From Gp6-AA40 sp963772955 (GTDB taxonomy: Bacteria; Acidobacteriota; Vicinamibacteria; Vicinamibacterales; UBA2999): a DNA stretch of 64,000 bases. The DNA lies in contig CAVYZF010000002.1 of NCBI GenBank assembly GCA_963772955.1, positions 62,001 through 126,000 on the forward strand. Reading direction: 5' to 3'. This document shows, piece by piece, positions 53,604-62,211 of the stretch. The stretch's first letter is position 1, and every line of letters starts with the position of its first letter. A program made the position numbers and the translations under genes. A model generated the notes under the pieces. That model worked only from the letters and a program-made list of their open reading frames with translations, ran no database searches and was not told the origin of the DNA.

Positions 53604-54860
53604 ATGAGGATGATGCGTCTTCTGTCGATCACGGTGCCATGCACCGCGGCGATCGTGGCTCTACTGTCGACCGCCGGCTCCGCCCAGCAGAAGGTTCCCT
53701 TCCGCGGCGACACGCCGATTGCCCCAGCGGGGATCCCGAAGATTCCCCTACCCGATCAGCCGGTCGTCTACGACACGGCCGAGGGCCAGAAGATTCGAGT
53801 GGTGGTCCACACGAGTGGCTTGTCGCATCCGTGGAGCCTGGCATTCCTCCCCGACCCCTCGACTCCGCTCGGGGCAGGCGGCGTGACCATGCTCGTGACG
53901 GAGCGCGATGGTCGCCTGCGGATCATTCGCAATGGCGTGCTCGATCCGAAGCCTGTCGAGGGCCTTCCTGCCATGCGCCGCGCCGGTCTCGTCGGCCTGA
54001 TGGATGTCACGCTGCATCCGCAGTTCGCGTCGAACAGCCTGATCTATCTCTCCTACGCCAAACCGATCGACGAGAAACAGTCGGCGACGGCGATCGCGCG
54101 AGGCAAGTGGAATGGCACGACGCTGACTGACGTCAAGGATGTCTTCGTCGCACCGGCTGGCGTGGGTGGCGGCGCGCGGATGGCGTTCGGGAAGGACGGC
54201 ACGTTGTACGTCACAACTGGCGGTGGCGGCGGCAACGGCCCGCAGGATCCAAATGGCCTGGGCGGCAAGGTGCTGCGACTGAAGGATGACGGCACGGTGC
54301 CCGCCGACAACCCATTCGTCGGGAAGCCGGGACATCGGCCCGAGATCTTCACCATGGGGCATCGCAGCTCGCTTGGCCTCGCGGTGCACCCCGGTACCGG
54401 CGACGTGTGGCAGAACGAGAACGGACCGAACGGCGGCGATGAGATCAACATCCTCAAGCCAGGTGGAAACTACGGCTGGCCGATCGTGAGCCTTGGGCGA
54501 GTGTATTCAGGCCCGTGGCAGTCGCCGTCCGCGGTGTTCTACCGCGAAGGCTTCGAGCAGCCGGTCGTGTACTGGACACCTGCGATCGCGGTCTCAGGCA
54601 TGACGTTCTACACCGGCGATCGACTGCCGAAGTGGAAGGGCGATGTCTTCGTGGGCTCGCTCCGCGAGGGCGAGATCCCCGGCACCGGTCACCTCGAGCG
54701 AATCCTGTTCAACGAGAAGATGGAAGAACTGCGACGCGAGTCGCTGCTCCAGCCGCTGCGTCAGCGAATCCGTGACGTCAGGCAGGGGCCCGATGGGTTG
54801 TTGTATCTACTGACCGATGAAGACAACGGCGCGGTGTTACGAATCGAGCCTGCGCAGTAG
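53604..54860 (+). CDS. PQQ-dependent sugar dehydrogenase (soluble aldose type)
   Basis: A 418-residue secreted beta-propeller (signal ending STAGSAQ) of the glucose/sorbosone dehydrogenase family. Family features: SGLSHPWSLAFLPD near 73-86, MTERDGRL-like VTERDGRLRII, the DVTLHPQFASNSLIYLSY block, GGRMAF-like GGGARMAFGKDGTLYVTTG, the catalytic-region FTMGHRSSLGLAVHPGTGDVWQNENGPNGGDEINIL and the closing QGPDGLLYLLTDED. It would oxidise aldoses with PQQ in the periplasm. A short palindromic element is inserted in frame at residues 85-92. DUF6526 follows in 11 nt. Confidence 0.9.
   Translation: MRMMRLLSITVPCTAAIVALLSTAGSAQQKVPFRGDTPIAPAGIPKIPLPDQPVVYDTAEGQKIRVVVHTSGLSHPWSLAFLPDPSTPLGAGGVTMLVTERDGRLRIIRNGVLDPKPVEGLPAMRRAGLVGLMDVTLHPQFASNSLIYLSYAKPIDEKQSATAIARGKWNGTTLTDVKDVFVAPAGVGGGARMAFGKDGTLYVTTGGGGGNGPQDPNGLGGKVLRLKDDGTVPADNPFVGKPGHRPEIFTMGHRSSLGLAVHPGTGDVWQNENGPNGGDEINILKPGGNYGWPIVSLGRVYSGPWQSPSAVFYREGFEQPVVYWTPAIAVSGMTFYTGDRLPKWKGDVFVGSLREGEIPGTGHLERILFNEKMEELRRESLLQPLRQRIRDVRQGPDGLLYLLTDEDNGAVLRIEPAQ
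53855..53879. repeat. Short palindromic element inserted in frame in the sugar dehydrogenase gene
   Basis: A 25-bp element with stem CCCC / GGGG around TCGAC-TCC-GCTC and followed by CAGGC. It matches the mnmA element in the centre while both stem positions have changed together (T-A to C-G). Confidence 0.65.
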
Positions 54861-54871
54861 GAGAAGCAGCA

Positions 54872-55312
54872 ATGGCTGACAAGGTGCAGAGCTTCGAGAA
54901 TCACGCGCAGATCGTCCCGATGTTCCACTACGTGACGCTGGGCATCCTCCAGCTCACGTTCATCGGGGCGTGCGTGAATCTCTATCAGTCATGGGGCGAC
55001 CACGCGCGGTTCTACAGCGCGTCGCTGCTCGTCACGTTGACGCTCGGGACGGTGCTCGCCGCGCTGTACGGGCGGTCGTTCGCGCTGAGAGCACAGGATC
55101 GGGCAATCCGGGCCGAGGAGCAGTTGCGTCACTACGTGCTCACGGGCAAGCTGCTCGATCCGCGCCTCTCGGTCAAACAGATCATCGGTCTCCGCTTCGC
55201 GTCCAACGAAGAGTTCGTCGCGCTGGCGCAGCGCGCCGCCGATCAGAACCTCTCGACGAAGGACATCAAGCAGGCGGTCAAGACCTGGCGACCCGATACA
55301 TATCGAGTCTGA
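54872..55312 (+). CDS. DUF6526 family membrane protein
   Basis: A 146-residue protein with two hydrophobic helices (HYVTLGILQLTFIGACVNLYQ near 18-40 and ASLLVTLTLGTVLAALYGRSF near 48-70), then a basic helical tail (RAEEQLRHYVLTGKLLDPRLSVKQIIGLRFASNEEF). It starts 11 nt after the sugar dehydrogenase stop with GGAGAAGCAGCA before the ATG. The family is widespread in Acidobacteria and Bacteroidota but uncharacterised. Probably co-transcribed with the sugar dehydrogenase gene. Confidence 0.8.
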   Translation: MADKVQSFENHAQIVPMFHYVTLGILQLTFIGACVNLYQSWGDHARFYSASLLVTLTLGTVLAALYGRSFALRAQDRAIRAEEQLRHYVLTGKLLDPRLSVKQIIGLRFASNEEFVALAQRAADQNLSTKDIKQAVKTWRPDTYRV

Positions 55313-55315
55313 GTC

Positions 55316-55645
55316 CTACGCGCTTGCTGCATGCCGCTCGGCTGAGTAGACGCCGATGACGCCGAGCAGCCGCGTCACGGACAACAGGTGGAGGTTGTGG
55401 CCGGTGACGTTCTGCAGCTTCAGCCATCCGCCGGCTCGATGCGTGTTCAGATGCGTCTGCGCAATCGTACCCAGACCGCAGCTGTCGATATACGGTACGT
55501 GAGCCAGATCCAGCACCATTCGCACTCGTCCGGCGTGCAAGTGGTGGCTGACAACGGCTTTGAGGTCAGCCTCGGTCTCCACCGTCAGGCGCTCTCGAGG
55601 CTGCAGGATCACAACGCCGGCTAAGACGTGTTCAACTAACTCCAT
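55316..55645 (-). CDS. STAS-domain anti-anti-sigma factor
   Basis: A roughly 109-residue SpoIIAA-like protein; the start is set at the third in-frame candidate (MELVEHVLAG), and upstream ATG 55660 or TTG 55669 would add five or eight residues. The conserved MVLDLAHVPYIDSCGLGTI carries the phosphorylatable Ser, typical of partner-switch regulators that bind anti-sigma kinases. No partner RsbW/RsbU-like gene is next to it. Convergent with the DUF6526 gene, with only 3 nt between stops. Confidence 0.85.
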   Translation of the reverse strand: MELVEHVLAGVVILQPRERLTVETEADLKAVVSHHLHAGRVRMVLDLAHVPYIDSCGLGTIAQTHLNTHRAGGWLKLQNVTGHNLHLLSVTRLLGVIGVYSAERHAASA

Positions 55646-55742
55646 TGCGGACGCTCTCATATGAGTCAACGAGGATCCGCGCTCAGCCGAACGCTTTGCC
55701 CGGAAAAATTACTGGGCCTCAAGGTGCTGGGAAACTGGGCTG

Positions 55743-56909
55743 TTAGGTGGCTGGGGTGCCTGGAACCAGATCCAGGAATTTCCATTCAGCTCCTGGCGCC
55801 AGTCCGGCCAGATCGCGCCCGATGGCCTGGAACACCGGCGGCGACGAGGTGACGTGCTGGATCCCGGCGTGCATGTCGCGGAACAGGCGCTGAAGCGTCC
55901 CTGACCGGAGGGCCACCGTGCCTGCGGACGAGTAGGCAAACATCGCCACCTCATGGGCCGACCACGTCGCATGTGCCATCGCCAGTCGGATCAACGTATG
56001 CTGCCGCGTCGATAAACGCTCTCCTCGCTCGAGCGACCGCCGCACGTCGCCCCATGCCTCGTGGACCAGCGCGCGAGCCGCGCGATACGTTCCTTCGGCT
56101 TTCGCGTACTGCTGCTGGAACGCTTCGCTGCCGGCAAGCGTCCCCGATCGCCCCATCTTGCTTCTGACGTTCTTCGTGAGCTCGTCGAGAACGCGCCGGC
56201 CAATGCCACACGCCCAGGCCGAGTGACACATGATCGCGAAGCCGATGACACCGATCGTGTAGAGACCGCCACCCCGCTTCGGAACGTCGATGAGCGCCGG
56301 ATGCGTGTAGCCCTCGGGGACGAAGACAGAGTCGATCCGATAGTCGATGCTTCCGGTCGCGCGCAGGCCGAGCACGTCCCAGTTGTCGATGAGCGTTGCC
56401 TTCTCGACCGGCAGCACGAAGATGCGAGCCTCGCCCGTGCCTTCGATCACGCCGAGCGTATGAATGTGCGTGCCGTGCTTGATGCCGGATGCGAAGCTCC
56501 ACGATCCGCTGAGCACGAAGCCATCGTCCTTCGGCACCGCTGTGCCTGGTCGAGTGCCTTGACCGGCAATGACCGGGAAACTCGCCTTCCCGAACAGCTC
56601 GCTCACGGCAGCGTCGCTCAGGAACGCGGCACCGGTGCCGACCGCAAGTGCCGCCGCCATCAACACCCAACCGGCAGACGGATCGCCATACGTCAGGTTC
56701 TCGATCACCTGCAGCGAGGACACCGGATCGAGCTCTGCTCCACCTGGCACCGACTTCGGCACCCACATGCCGAACAAGCCTTCACGATGAAGGGCGTCAA
56801 CGACAGGATCCGCCAGTCGTCCTTGCGAGTCGCCAGATTCAGCGTGGTGATCGGCAATGAGCGCGACAGCCCGCGCACGTTCCGTGAGATCGATAGTGGT
56901 TGCTGACAT
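55743..56909 (-). CDS. Acyl-CoA dehydrogenase-like flavin monooxygenase (group D type)
   Basis: ATG 56909 with GAGGAG next to it; 388 residues. The acyl-CoA dehydrogenase fold is recognisable (RLADPVVDALHREGLFGMWVPKSVPGGAELDP, YGDPSAGWVLMAA, PVIAGQGTRPGTAV) but it has the HsaA/DszC-like features: no catalytic-base Glu, and a C-terminal GIQHVTSSPPVFQAIGRDL region. These enzymes use reduced flavin from a partner to hydroxylate aromatic or sulfur compounds; the reductase is not nearby. A plain acyl-CoA dehydrogenase is the alternative. It is downstream of the NTF2-like gene across a heptad tract. Confidence 0.8.
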   Translation of the reverse strand: MSATTIDLTERARAVALIADHHAESGDSQGRLADPVVDALHREGLFGMWVPKSVPGGAELDPVSSLQVIENLTYGDPSAGWVLMAAALAVGTGAAFLSDAAVSELFGKASFPVIAGQGTRPGTAVPKDDGFVLSGSWSFASGIKHGTHIHTLGVIEGTGEARIFVLPVEKATLIDNWDVLGLRATGSIDYRIDSVFVPEGYTHPALIDVPKRGGGLYTIGVIGFAIMCHSAWACGIGRRVLDELTKNVRSKMGRSGTLAGSEAFQQQYAKAEGTYRAARALVHEAWGDVRRSLERGERLSTRQHTLIRLAMAHATWSAHEVAMFAYSSAGTVALRSGTLQRLFRDMHAGIQHVTSSPPVFQAIGRDLAGLAPGAEWKFLDLVPGTPAT

Positions 56910-56927
56910 ATCTCCTCGTCCGATCGA

Positions 56928-56969
56928 ACCCGAAGCCCGAAGCCCGAAGCCCGGGGCCCGAGTCCTACC
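56928..56969 (-). repeat. Heptad repeat tract between NTF2-like and monooxygenase genes
   Basis: Five perfect-register units (ACCCGAA, GCCCGAA, GCCCGAA, GCCCGGG, GCCCGAG) and TCCTACC. It holds the stop codon of the NTF2-like gene (56965-56967) and ends 18 nt before the monooxygenase start, where a Shine-Dalgarno follows. Confidence 0.85.
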
Positions 56970-57489
56970 TTGCTCGAGGCACGGGAATGTCTCCGATGAT
57001 CTCCCGGCGCTTGAACTTCCACTTTCCGTCTTCACGCACGAACTGATCGCGATACGTGGCGAGCAGCAGGAAGTCGGCCTTGTTGTTCTCGGTATTCGCC
57101 ATGACAAACCCGCCCTTGCTCACGCCGCTCCCCTCATCTCCTCGGAGGTCGATCGACTCGTTGAAATAGAGATGAAAATTCCGCCCTTTCGAGCTCGGAT
57201 AGTTCGTGCCGATCGCCTTCTCGAGGAACGCCCCGATCGCCGCAGGCCCCTTTACCGGCGCGCCCCCGCCGACGAACTCCGCATCGCGGGCAAAGAGCTG
57301 AGAAAACGCGGCGAAATCACGGGCATCAAGTGTCCGCCCATACTCTGCCCACAGCGTCCGAATGGCCTCGCGATCTTCGAGAGCACGAACGCGCGCGGCC
57401 ATATCGCCGCCAGCTTGCGAGGACTGCGCCAGCGGCAACGCTGCAGCACAGCAGACCACGGCCATCACGATCAAGGGTGTTGAGCGCAT
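56965..57489 (-). CDS. Secreted NTF2/SnoaL-like protein
   Basis: ATG 57489 with GGGAG 6 nt upstream (another ATG one codon before it is also possible); 174 residues. A signal peptide (MRSTPLIVMAVVCCAAALPLAQ) is followed by a SnoaL-like fold: RVRALEDREAIRTLWAEYGRTLDARDFAAFSQLFARDAEFV near 35-75, then TYRDQFVREDGKWKFKRREI at the end. Family members are small cone-shaped proteins with enzymatic or binding roles (dehydratases, ketosteroid isomerase). No catalytic dyad could be assigned. Divergent from the AmpG-like gene with overlapping -10 boxes. Confidence 0.85.
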   Translation of the reverse strand: MRSTPLIVMAVVCCAAALPLAQSSQAGGDMAARVRALEDREAIRTLWAEYGRTLDARDFAAFSQLFARDAEFVGGGAPVKGPAAIGAFLEKAIGTNYPSSKGRNFHLYFNESIDLRGDEGSGVSKGGFVMANTENNKADFLLLATYRDQFVREDGKWKFKRREIIGDIPVPRAR

Positions 57490-57510
57490 CATGTTCTCCC
57501 GAGAAGCAGG

Positions 57511-57518
57511 ATTATAGT
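57511..57518. promoter_or_regulatory. Overlapping divergent -10 boxes, NTF2-like / AmpG-like genes
   Basis: ATTATAGT contains reverse TATAAT (57516-57511, perfect) and forward TATAGT (57513-57518), overlapping by four bases. Forward initiation would fall on ATG 57526 (leaderless); reverse initiation would leave a 15-nt leader with GGGAG. Confidence 0.6.
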
Positions 57519-57525
57519 CAGCGTA

Positions 57526-59091
57526 ATGAATCGAACCACACCCAAACCCGGAGGCGGCGCCCTCGCAAGCCTCGCGCTTGCGATGCGGTCGAAACGCACC
57601 GCGTTTGTCGTCCTGCAATCGTTCGCGTCAGGTCTCCCGCTCGGACTTGTCTGGTACGCGATCCCCGACTGGATGCGCGACATCGGTGTCGACATTCGCC
57701 TCGTCGGCCTGATCACGCTCGCGCAGGCACCCTGGACGTTCAAGGTGATGTGGGCGCCGCTCATGGACCGATACGTACCGCCGTTCTGGGGACGACGACG
57801 GGGGTGGATGGCTGTGACGCAGGTTGCGCTCTTCGCGTGCGGCCTGATCCTCGCTGGAGTCGGTGAACGGCCCGAAGCGATCTGGGTCGTCGGTGCCATC
57901 GCTCTGGCGACGGCGCTCGCATCGGCGTCTCAGGACATCGCGATTGATGCGTACGCAGTCGAAGTACTGCACAAGGAGGAGCAGGGGGCTGCCGCAGGCG
58001 CGCGCACGGCTCTCTATCGTGTCGCGTTGCTGGTGTCGGGTGGACTCTCGATCACGCTCGCCGCCCAGATCGGATGGCCGGCGGTCAACGCGCTCATGGC
58101 CTTCGTCTACATCCCGATGCTCCTGATTACGTGGAAGTCGCCGGAGCCGGAGGTCGAGGCACCCTCACCGCGTTCGCTCAACGACGCGGTCTGGCAACCC
58201 TTCCTCAGCTTTCTCACGCGCCCGCGTGCGCTCGAAATCCTTGCCTTCGTCGTGCTCTACAAGCTGGCCGACCAGCTCGCCCAGTCACTGACGCGGCCAT
58301 TCCTGATCGACATGGGCTACGACGCCACGCAGCGCGGTGTCGCGCTCGCCACGATTGGTGCAACAGGAACCATGGCCGGCGCGTTCATCGGGGGCTGGGT
58401 CACCACGCTCGCGGGCCTCGGGCACTCGCTCTGGATCTTCGGCTTCCTGCAGCTCTTCTCCAACATCGGCTACTACCTGCTCTCGCTACTGGGTGCGCCG
58501 AACGTTCCGGCGATGTACGCGGCAACCGGGTTCGAGTTGCTGACATCGGGTATGGGAACGGGTGCGTTCGCGGTGCTGCTGCTGCGGCTCACTGAAAGAC
58601 GTTTCTCAGCAACGCAGTACGCGCTCTTCTCCAGCCTCTTTGCGCTGCCGCGTGTCGTTGCGGGACCGATCACCGGATTCGCTGTCGCCGCGATTGGATG
58701 GTCGACTTTCTTTCTCACGACGCTCGTGATCGGGGTCCCGGGACTGCTCATGCTCCATCGGTTCGCGCCGTTTGGTGTGCGGGAGCCGCAGTTCGAGCAC
58801 GACGGTGAGCCCTCGCCGGCAGCGCCGGCTTCAGGTCTCCTGCGCCCTGGGATGACTGCGGCTGTGGCCCTGGCAATCGCGACCTCGCTGTTGCTGGCCG
58901 TGCTCGATGCGATGGACAAGGCGCGCACGGCTCCCGGCACTGGCTTCGATATCGCCGGAGCGATGTGGCGGCTCACTCATCCCGCGGATCCAGGTGGATG
59001 GGTTCAGGTCGTCGGCATCCTGGCCTTCGCGATCGTGGGTGGCATGTTCATCGCCGCAATGCGGGTGCGCCGGGCCCGCACCTCATCCTGA
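57526..59091 (+). CDS. AmpG-like MFS transporter
   Basis: A 521-residue membrane protein with about 14 hydrophobic helices. The AmpG hallmark SASQDIAIDAYAVE is near 131-144, and the N-terminal SFASGLPLGLVWYAIPDWMRDIGVDIRLVG and APWTFKVMWAPLMDRY are typical. AmpG carries anhydro-muropeptides into the cytoplasm for cell-wall recycling. The last helices lie after a polar linker (QFEHDGEPSPAAPASG). No ampD or nagZ gene is adjacent, and related MFS families (acetyl-CoA or siderophore) are possible. TATAGT 7 nt before ATG, no Shine-Dalgarno. Confidence 0.88.
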   Translation: MNRTTPKPGGGALASLALAMRSKRTAFVVLQSFASGLPLGLVWYAIPDWMRDIGVDIRLVGLITLAQAPWTFKVMWAPLMDRYVPPFWGRRRGWMAVTQVALFACGLILAGVGERPEAIWVVGAIALATALASASQDIAIDAYAVEVLHKEEQGAAAGARTALYRVALLVSGGLSITLAAQIGWPAVNALMAFVYIPMLLITWKSPEPEVEAPSPRSLNDAVWQPFLSFLTRPRALEILAFVVLYKLADQLAQSLTRPFLIDMGYDATQRGVALATIGATGTMAGAFIGGWVTTLAGLGHSLWIFGFLQLFSNIGYYLLSLLGAPNVPAMYAATGFELLTSGMGTGAFAVLLLRLTERRFSATQYALFSSLFALPRVVAGPITGFAVAAIGWSTFFLTTLVIGVPGLLMLHRFAPFGVREPQFEHDGEPSPAAPASGLLRPGMTAAVALAIATSLLLAVLDAMDKARTAPGTGFDIAGAMWRLTHPADPGGWVQVVGILAFAIVGGMFIAAMRVRRARTSS

Positions 59092-59164
59092 CAGCCTGAC
59101 AGCATCCTCGCCGAATTGGTCCTCTGGCAGGTCTCTTGCCACAATCAGCCCGAGGAGCAAGCTC

Positions 59165-60026
59165 ATGCCGCGAGCGATCTGGACTGGTTCTCTCTCTTTC
59201 GGTCTCGTGAATATCCCAATCGAGGTGCACACGGCTGTGCGCGCGCCCATCGTCCGCACTTCAGGATGCTCCACGCCAAGGATCGCTCTCCGATCAACTT
59301 CGAGCGCATCTGCCAGAAGGACGGCAAGCCCGTCGCCTGGAGCGACATCGTCAAGGGCTACGAATACGAAACAGGCCGCTTCGTCGAGGCAGACGCCATC
59401 GACGATCGCTATTTCGACAAGCCTTACTACCTGACGGCGAAGAAGGGCGGCGAGGTGGCGTATGCGCTGCTGAGAGAAGCGATGAACGAGTCCGGCAGGA
59501 TCGGCATCGCAAAGTTCACCATGCGCGAGACGCAGCATCTTGCGGCTGTCGAAGGCATCGGTGATGCGCTCGTGCTCTCCACGCTACGGTTCGCGGACGA
59601 ACTCGTGGACACGGGCTCGCTGAGTTTCCCTAGCGGCAAGAACCTGAAGAAGACCGAGCTCACGCTGGCAAAGACACTCGTGGAGACCCTGGCGCCGAGT
59701 GGGACCCGGACAAGTACAAGGACGACTACCAGCAGAATCTGATGCGAGTGATCAAAGCCAAGATGAAGGGGAAGGAAGCGAAGCTGGTTGCCGACGAACG
59801 CCCGCGGGACTCCAATGTGATCGATCTCATGGAGCGGCTGCGCGACAGCCTCGGGCAATCAGGCAACGGCCGGACGAAGAAGACCGCCATGCGCGGCAAG
59901 GCGAAGAAGACCGCCATTCGCGCACGCAACAGCGGCGCAAAGGTCACGCGGCCGCGTGACCTACGGCAGTCGCATGAATCGATGGCTGTAGAGGTACCGT
60001 CGCCACGCCCACGCGGCGACCGCTGA
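59165..60026 (+). pseudogene. ku: Ku-type DNA end-binding protein, frameshifted
   Basis: The gene is broken into three frames. Frame 1: ATG 59165, MPRAIWTGSLSFGLVNIPIEVHTAVR. Frame 2 from about 59240: HFRMLHAKDRSPINFERICQKDGKPV through LSTLRFADELVD. Frame 3 from about 59695: EWDPDKYKDDYQQNLMRVIKAKMKGKEAKLV, then a Lys/Arg-rich tail. Joined, this is a normal bacterial Ku of about 280 residues that recruits LigD for end joining. Each break is explained by a 2-base insertion or 1-base loss, the first in a GCGCGCGC run. The C-terminus is uncertain: frame 3 ends at 60026, another frame at 59959. No ligD gene is seen here. Confidence 0.85.
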
Positions 60027-60182
60027 CGCGGCATACGGCAAGGCCCTCGCCGACCATGCGGACCACGCGATACGCCTGGGGTTGTAGCGACCGACCCGCT
60101 CGCGGAGTGTGTCGATCCGGCGATCGATCGCAAGCCGTTTCTCGCGCACATCCGCTACGACTGTGTCCGTGCTCGGAGCCAT
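59961..60182 (-). CDS. Small hypothetical protein next to the holin-X gene
   Basis: ATG 60182 with GGAG 9 nt upstream; 73 residues overlapping the end of the holin-X gene by 28 bp. The first half (DTVVADVREKRLAIDRRIDTLRERV) looks like a DUF3618-type coiled helix, followed by a short hydrophobic part (ALPYAASAVAAWAWRRYLY). Similar small proteins often accompany holin-X and YtxH-like genes in envelope-stress groups. Family not certain. Its 3' end overlaps the tail of the broken ku gene. Confidence 0.55.
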   Translation of the reverse strand: MAPSTDTVVADVREKRLAIDRRIDTLRERVGRYNPRRIAWSAWSARALPYAASAVAAWAWRRYLYSHRFMRLP

Positions 60183-60547
60183 TCCGCACTCTCCTTCAGG
60201 CTATCGACACTCTTGGGCATGAAGCGCTCGCGCGACAACATCGAGCGGCTCATCATGGCGAGCCCCACCGCGATCACCACCAGTGGAAGCGCGACGACGG
60301 CAAAGCCCGCCCACGCTGGCCAGCCGAAGGCGTAGGACGCGCCCCACGCGATCGTCTCGAGGAACATGATGGCCGCGAGGATACCGAAGCCGATGGCGGC
60401 CAACACGGTGATCAAGCCGCCCTTGATTCGTACAACCTCTTCCCGCATCTCGGTACGCGCTAGCAGGATCTCGTCGCGCACGAGGCCGATGCCGTCCCGG
60501 ATCGTGCCTCGTATTAGATCGGCAATCGACTCTTCATGAGGTGCCAT
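60155..60547 (-). CDS. Holin-X (phage holin superfamily III)-type membrane protein
   Basis: ATG 60547 with GAGGAGG 6 nt upstream; 130 residues. An N-terminal amphipathic region (SIADLIRGTIRDGIGLVRDEILLARTEMREEVV) precedes two close membrane helices (GGLITVLAAIGFGILAAIMFLETIAWG and WAGFAVVALPLVVIAVGLAMM). This matches the PF07332 class, which in non-phage genomes is a stress-associated membrane protein rather than a lysis factor. No lysozyme or other phage genes are near. Confidence 0.8.
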   Translation of the reverse strand: MAPHEESIADLIRGTIRDGIGLVRDEILLARTEMREEVVRIKGGLITVLAAIGFGILAAIMFLETIAWGASYAFGWPAWAGFAVVALPLVVIAVGLAMMSRSMLSRERFMPKSVDSLKESAEWLRARTQS

Positions 60548-60715
60548 GCGTATCCTCCTCGTTGCCGAATCGAAAAGTGCAATCGCACTGCCATGGATCC
60601 AGCAGGACTACACGTGAGCTCGATGCTCGACCGCTCGAACGAGGATGAGAAGGAATTACAAAGGCATATACCTTGCTCCTCTCCTTTTGACTCTACCCGG
60701 CTCAGGAGGAGCACC

Positions 60716-61261
60716 ATGAACACTCGGAATATTCTCTTGGGAGTTGCCACCATTCTCTGCAGTGGCGCACTGAGCTCGGCTCAGATCGCGCCACAGGGAC
60801 AGGGAGGTGGAGCTCCACAGCCTCGAACACAGCAGCCACGGGCAGATCCGACTGGAGGCCCAGTCACCACTTTTGCGGGCTGCCTTTATCGTGAGGACTC
60901 GATTCCTGGACGCTCGCCGAACATCGCCGAAAAAGCAGGCGTGCTCGAGGACTACGTACTCGCGGACGCAACACCAGCGAGAGAGCCGAAGCGCTTATCC
61001 GATCCGCCGATCGCCGACGCAGGACAACCTCTGGCAGCGGCGATAGCCGGACTCGCAAGCGGCCGCATGTACAAGGTCACCAAGCTCGATGATGGAAGAC
61101 TGAGGGTCCTTGTCGGCAAGCGTGTCGAAGTGACCGGTACGATCAAGCCGGACGACGATGCCAGGTCCGCTGATCGCGCCACCAACACCAACCTGCCCAA
61201 TATCGAAGGGACGTCGATTCACGAAGTCAGCGGGGCATCGTGTCCCGTAACACCTCACTGA
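60716..61261 (+). CDS. Secreted hypothetical protein (181 aa)
   Basis: ATG 60716 with a strong AGGAGGA 5-6 nt upstream, so the frame's earlier extension to 60536 is rejected. A signal peptide (MNTRNILLGVATILCSGALSSAQ) is followed by a Pro/Gln-rich linker and a compact domain with GCLYRED and a closing KVTKLDDGRLRVLVGKRVEVTGTIKPDD. Proteins with this TFAGCLYxE start recur among Acidobacteria but carry no name known to me. OB-fold-like strand pattern in the last third. Divergent from the holin-X gene over a 168-bp gap. Confidence 0.7.
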   Translation: MNTRNILLGVATILCSGALSSAQIAPQGQGGGAPQPRTQQPRADPTGGPVTTFAGCLYREDSIPGRSPNIAEKAGVLEDYVLADATPAREPKRLSDPPIADAGQPLAAAIAGLASGRMYKVTKLDDGRLRVLVGKRVEVTGTIKPDDDARSADRATNTNLPNIEGTSIHEVSGASCPVTPH

Positions 61262-61328
61262 CGTCACTGGTTAGGAGGGTGGTCGGTGGAAGTGGATTCC
61301 ATTGACCACCATCCACCACCAGACTTCG

Positions 61329-62066
61329 TCAGATGATCGTGAATGGTGGACCGGTCTCTGTGAGATCGAGTGCGGACTGAATCGACTCGAACTCTGGCGC
61401 CTGCTTGATGGCCTCACGATCGGCCGCGACATACAACTGGCCACGCTCCTTGTCGATGCCTTCGACGGTGTCCGGCGAAACGATCACCGAGCGACCGCCG
61501 ATCCAGTTGCTGGTATCGACAAGCAGATAGCGGATGCGCCAGCTGTCTTCGCCGATCAGGAAATCGTCCACGTGACCGATCTCGCCGTTGCGCGCTTGTA
61601 GGTGATAGCCCGTGCTCTTCCTGACGCTGCGAAGATTGCGCGCCTCCGGATCGATTCCGCTCTTCTCCGCAACGGGCCCGGTGTCAACCGGGCCCCCCGT
61701 GACGAGCGCGGTCGGACTGTCGAAGCTTCCCCAGAGGCTCGCCGAGCCCCAATAGTCCGGATAGCCGTAGTACGTGAGGATCTGCGACTCACTCGTGGGC
61801 GAGAGATCCTCGCCCTCCTTGAACTCGGGGCTGTTCCAGACCTGATCTTTCGTGAGGCTCAACGGCACGCCCGTTCGCCCCCACTCGCCGCTGACCGACA
61901 TCGGCGAGATTAGGACCCGTTTGCCGCTGAACCACTTCCCGGTGTCCACGAGCAGATAGCGCACGGTCCATCGATCTTCTTCGAAATAGAAGTCTTCGAG
62001 CGTCCCGATGTCGCCATCAGTGCCTCGAACGGCGGCGCCAGAAATCTTGTGAGCCAGATGCAACAT
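61329..62066 (-). CDS. PRC-barrel domain protein (two copies)
   Basis: ATG 62066 with GGAGGT 6 nt upstream; 245 residues. Two PRC-barrel modules, residues about 1-75 (HKISGAAVRGTDGDIGTLEDFYFEEDRWTVRYLLVDTG) and about 145-225 (ARNGEIGHVDDFLIGEDSWRIRYLLVDTSNWIGG), clearly a duplication. PRC barrels bind partner proteins or RNA and are common in stress-response small proteins. The linker contains GYPDYWGSASLWGSFD. Divergent from the YtxH-like gene. Confidence 0.88.
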   Translation of the reverse strand: MLHLAHKISGAAVRGTDGDIGTLEDFYFEEDRWTVRYLLVDTGKWFSGKRVLISPMSVSGEWGRTGVPLSLTKDQVWNSPEFKEGEDLSPTSESQILTYYGYPDYWGSASLWGSFDSPTALVTGGPVDTGPVAEKSGIDPEARNLRSVRKSTGYHLQARNGEIGHVDDFLIGEDSWRIRYLLVDTSNWIGGRSVIVSPDTVEGIDKERGQLYVAADREAIKQAPEFESIQSALDLTETGPPFTII

Positions 62067-62211
62067 AACGTGACCTCCGCGATGAGCCTCGAGGCTCTCG
62101 GTCTCCGCAAGGAGCAAAGCGCAGACCACACGCGCGAACTCATCGTCTTGAGCTCAGTTGGCAGTTGTATTGAACACAAGCGCCGAACAGTGAACTTCGG
62201 AGGAGGTCATC

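Noticed and set aside
59165..60026. Programmed frameshifting in ku
   Set aside because: No slippery heptamer or stimulatory structure was recognised, and two breaks of this kind are not known for Ku.
60155..60547. Prophage remnant suggested by the holin-X gene
   Set aside because: No other phage genes; this family is usual in non-phage stress operons.
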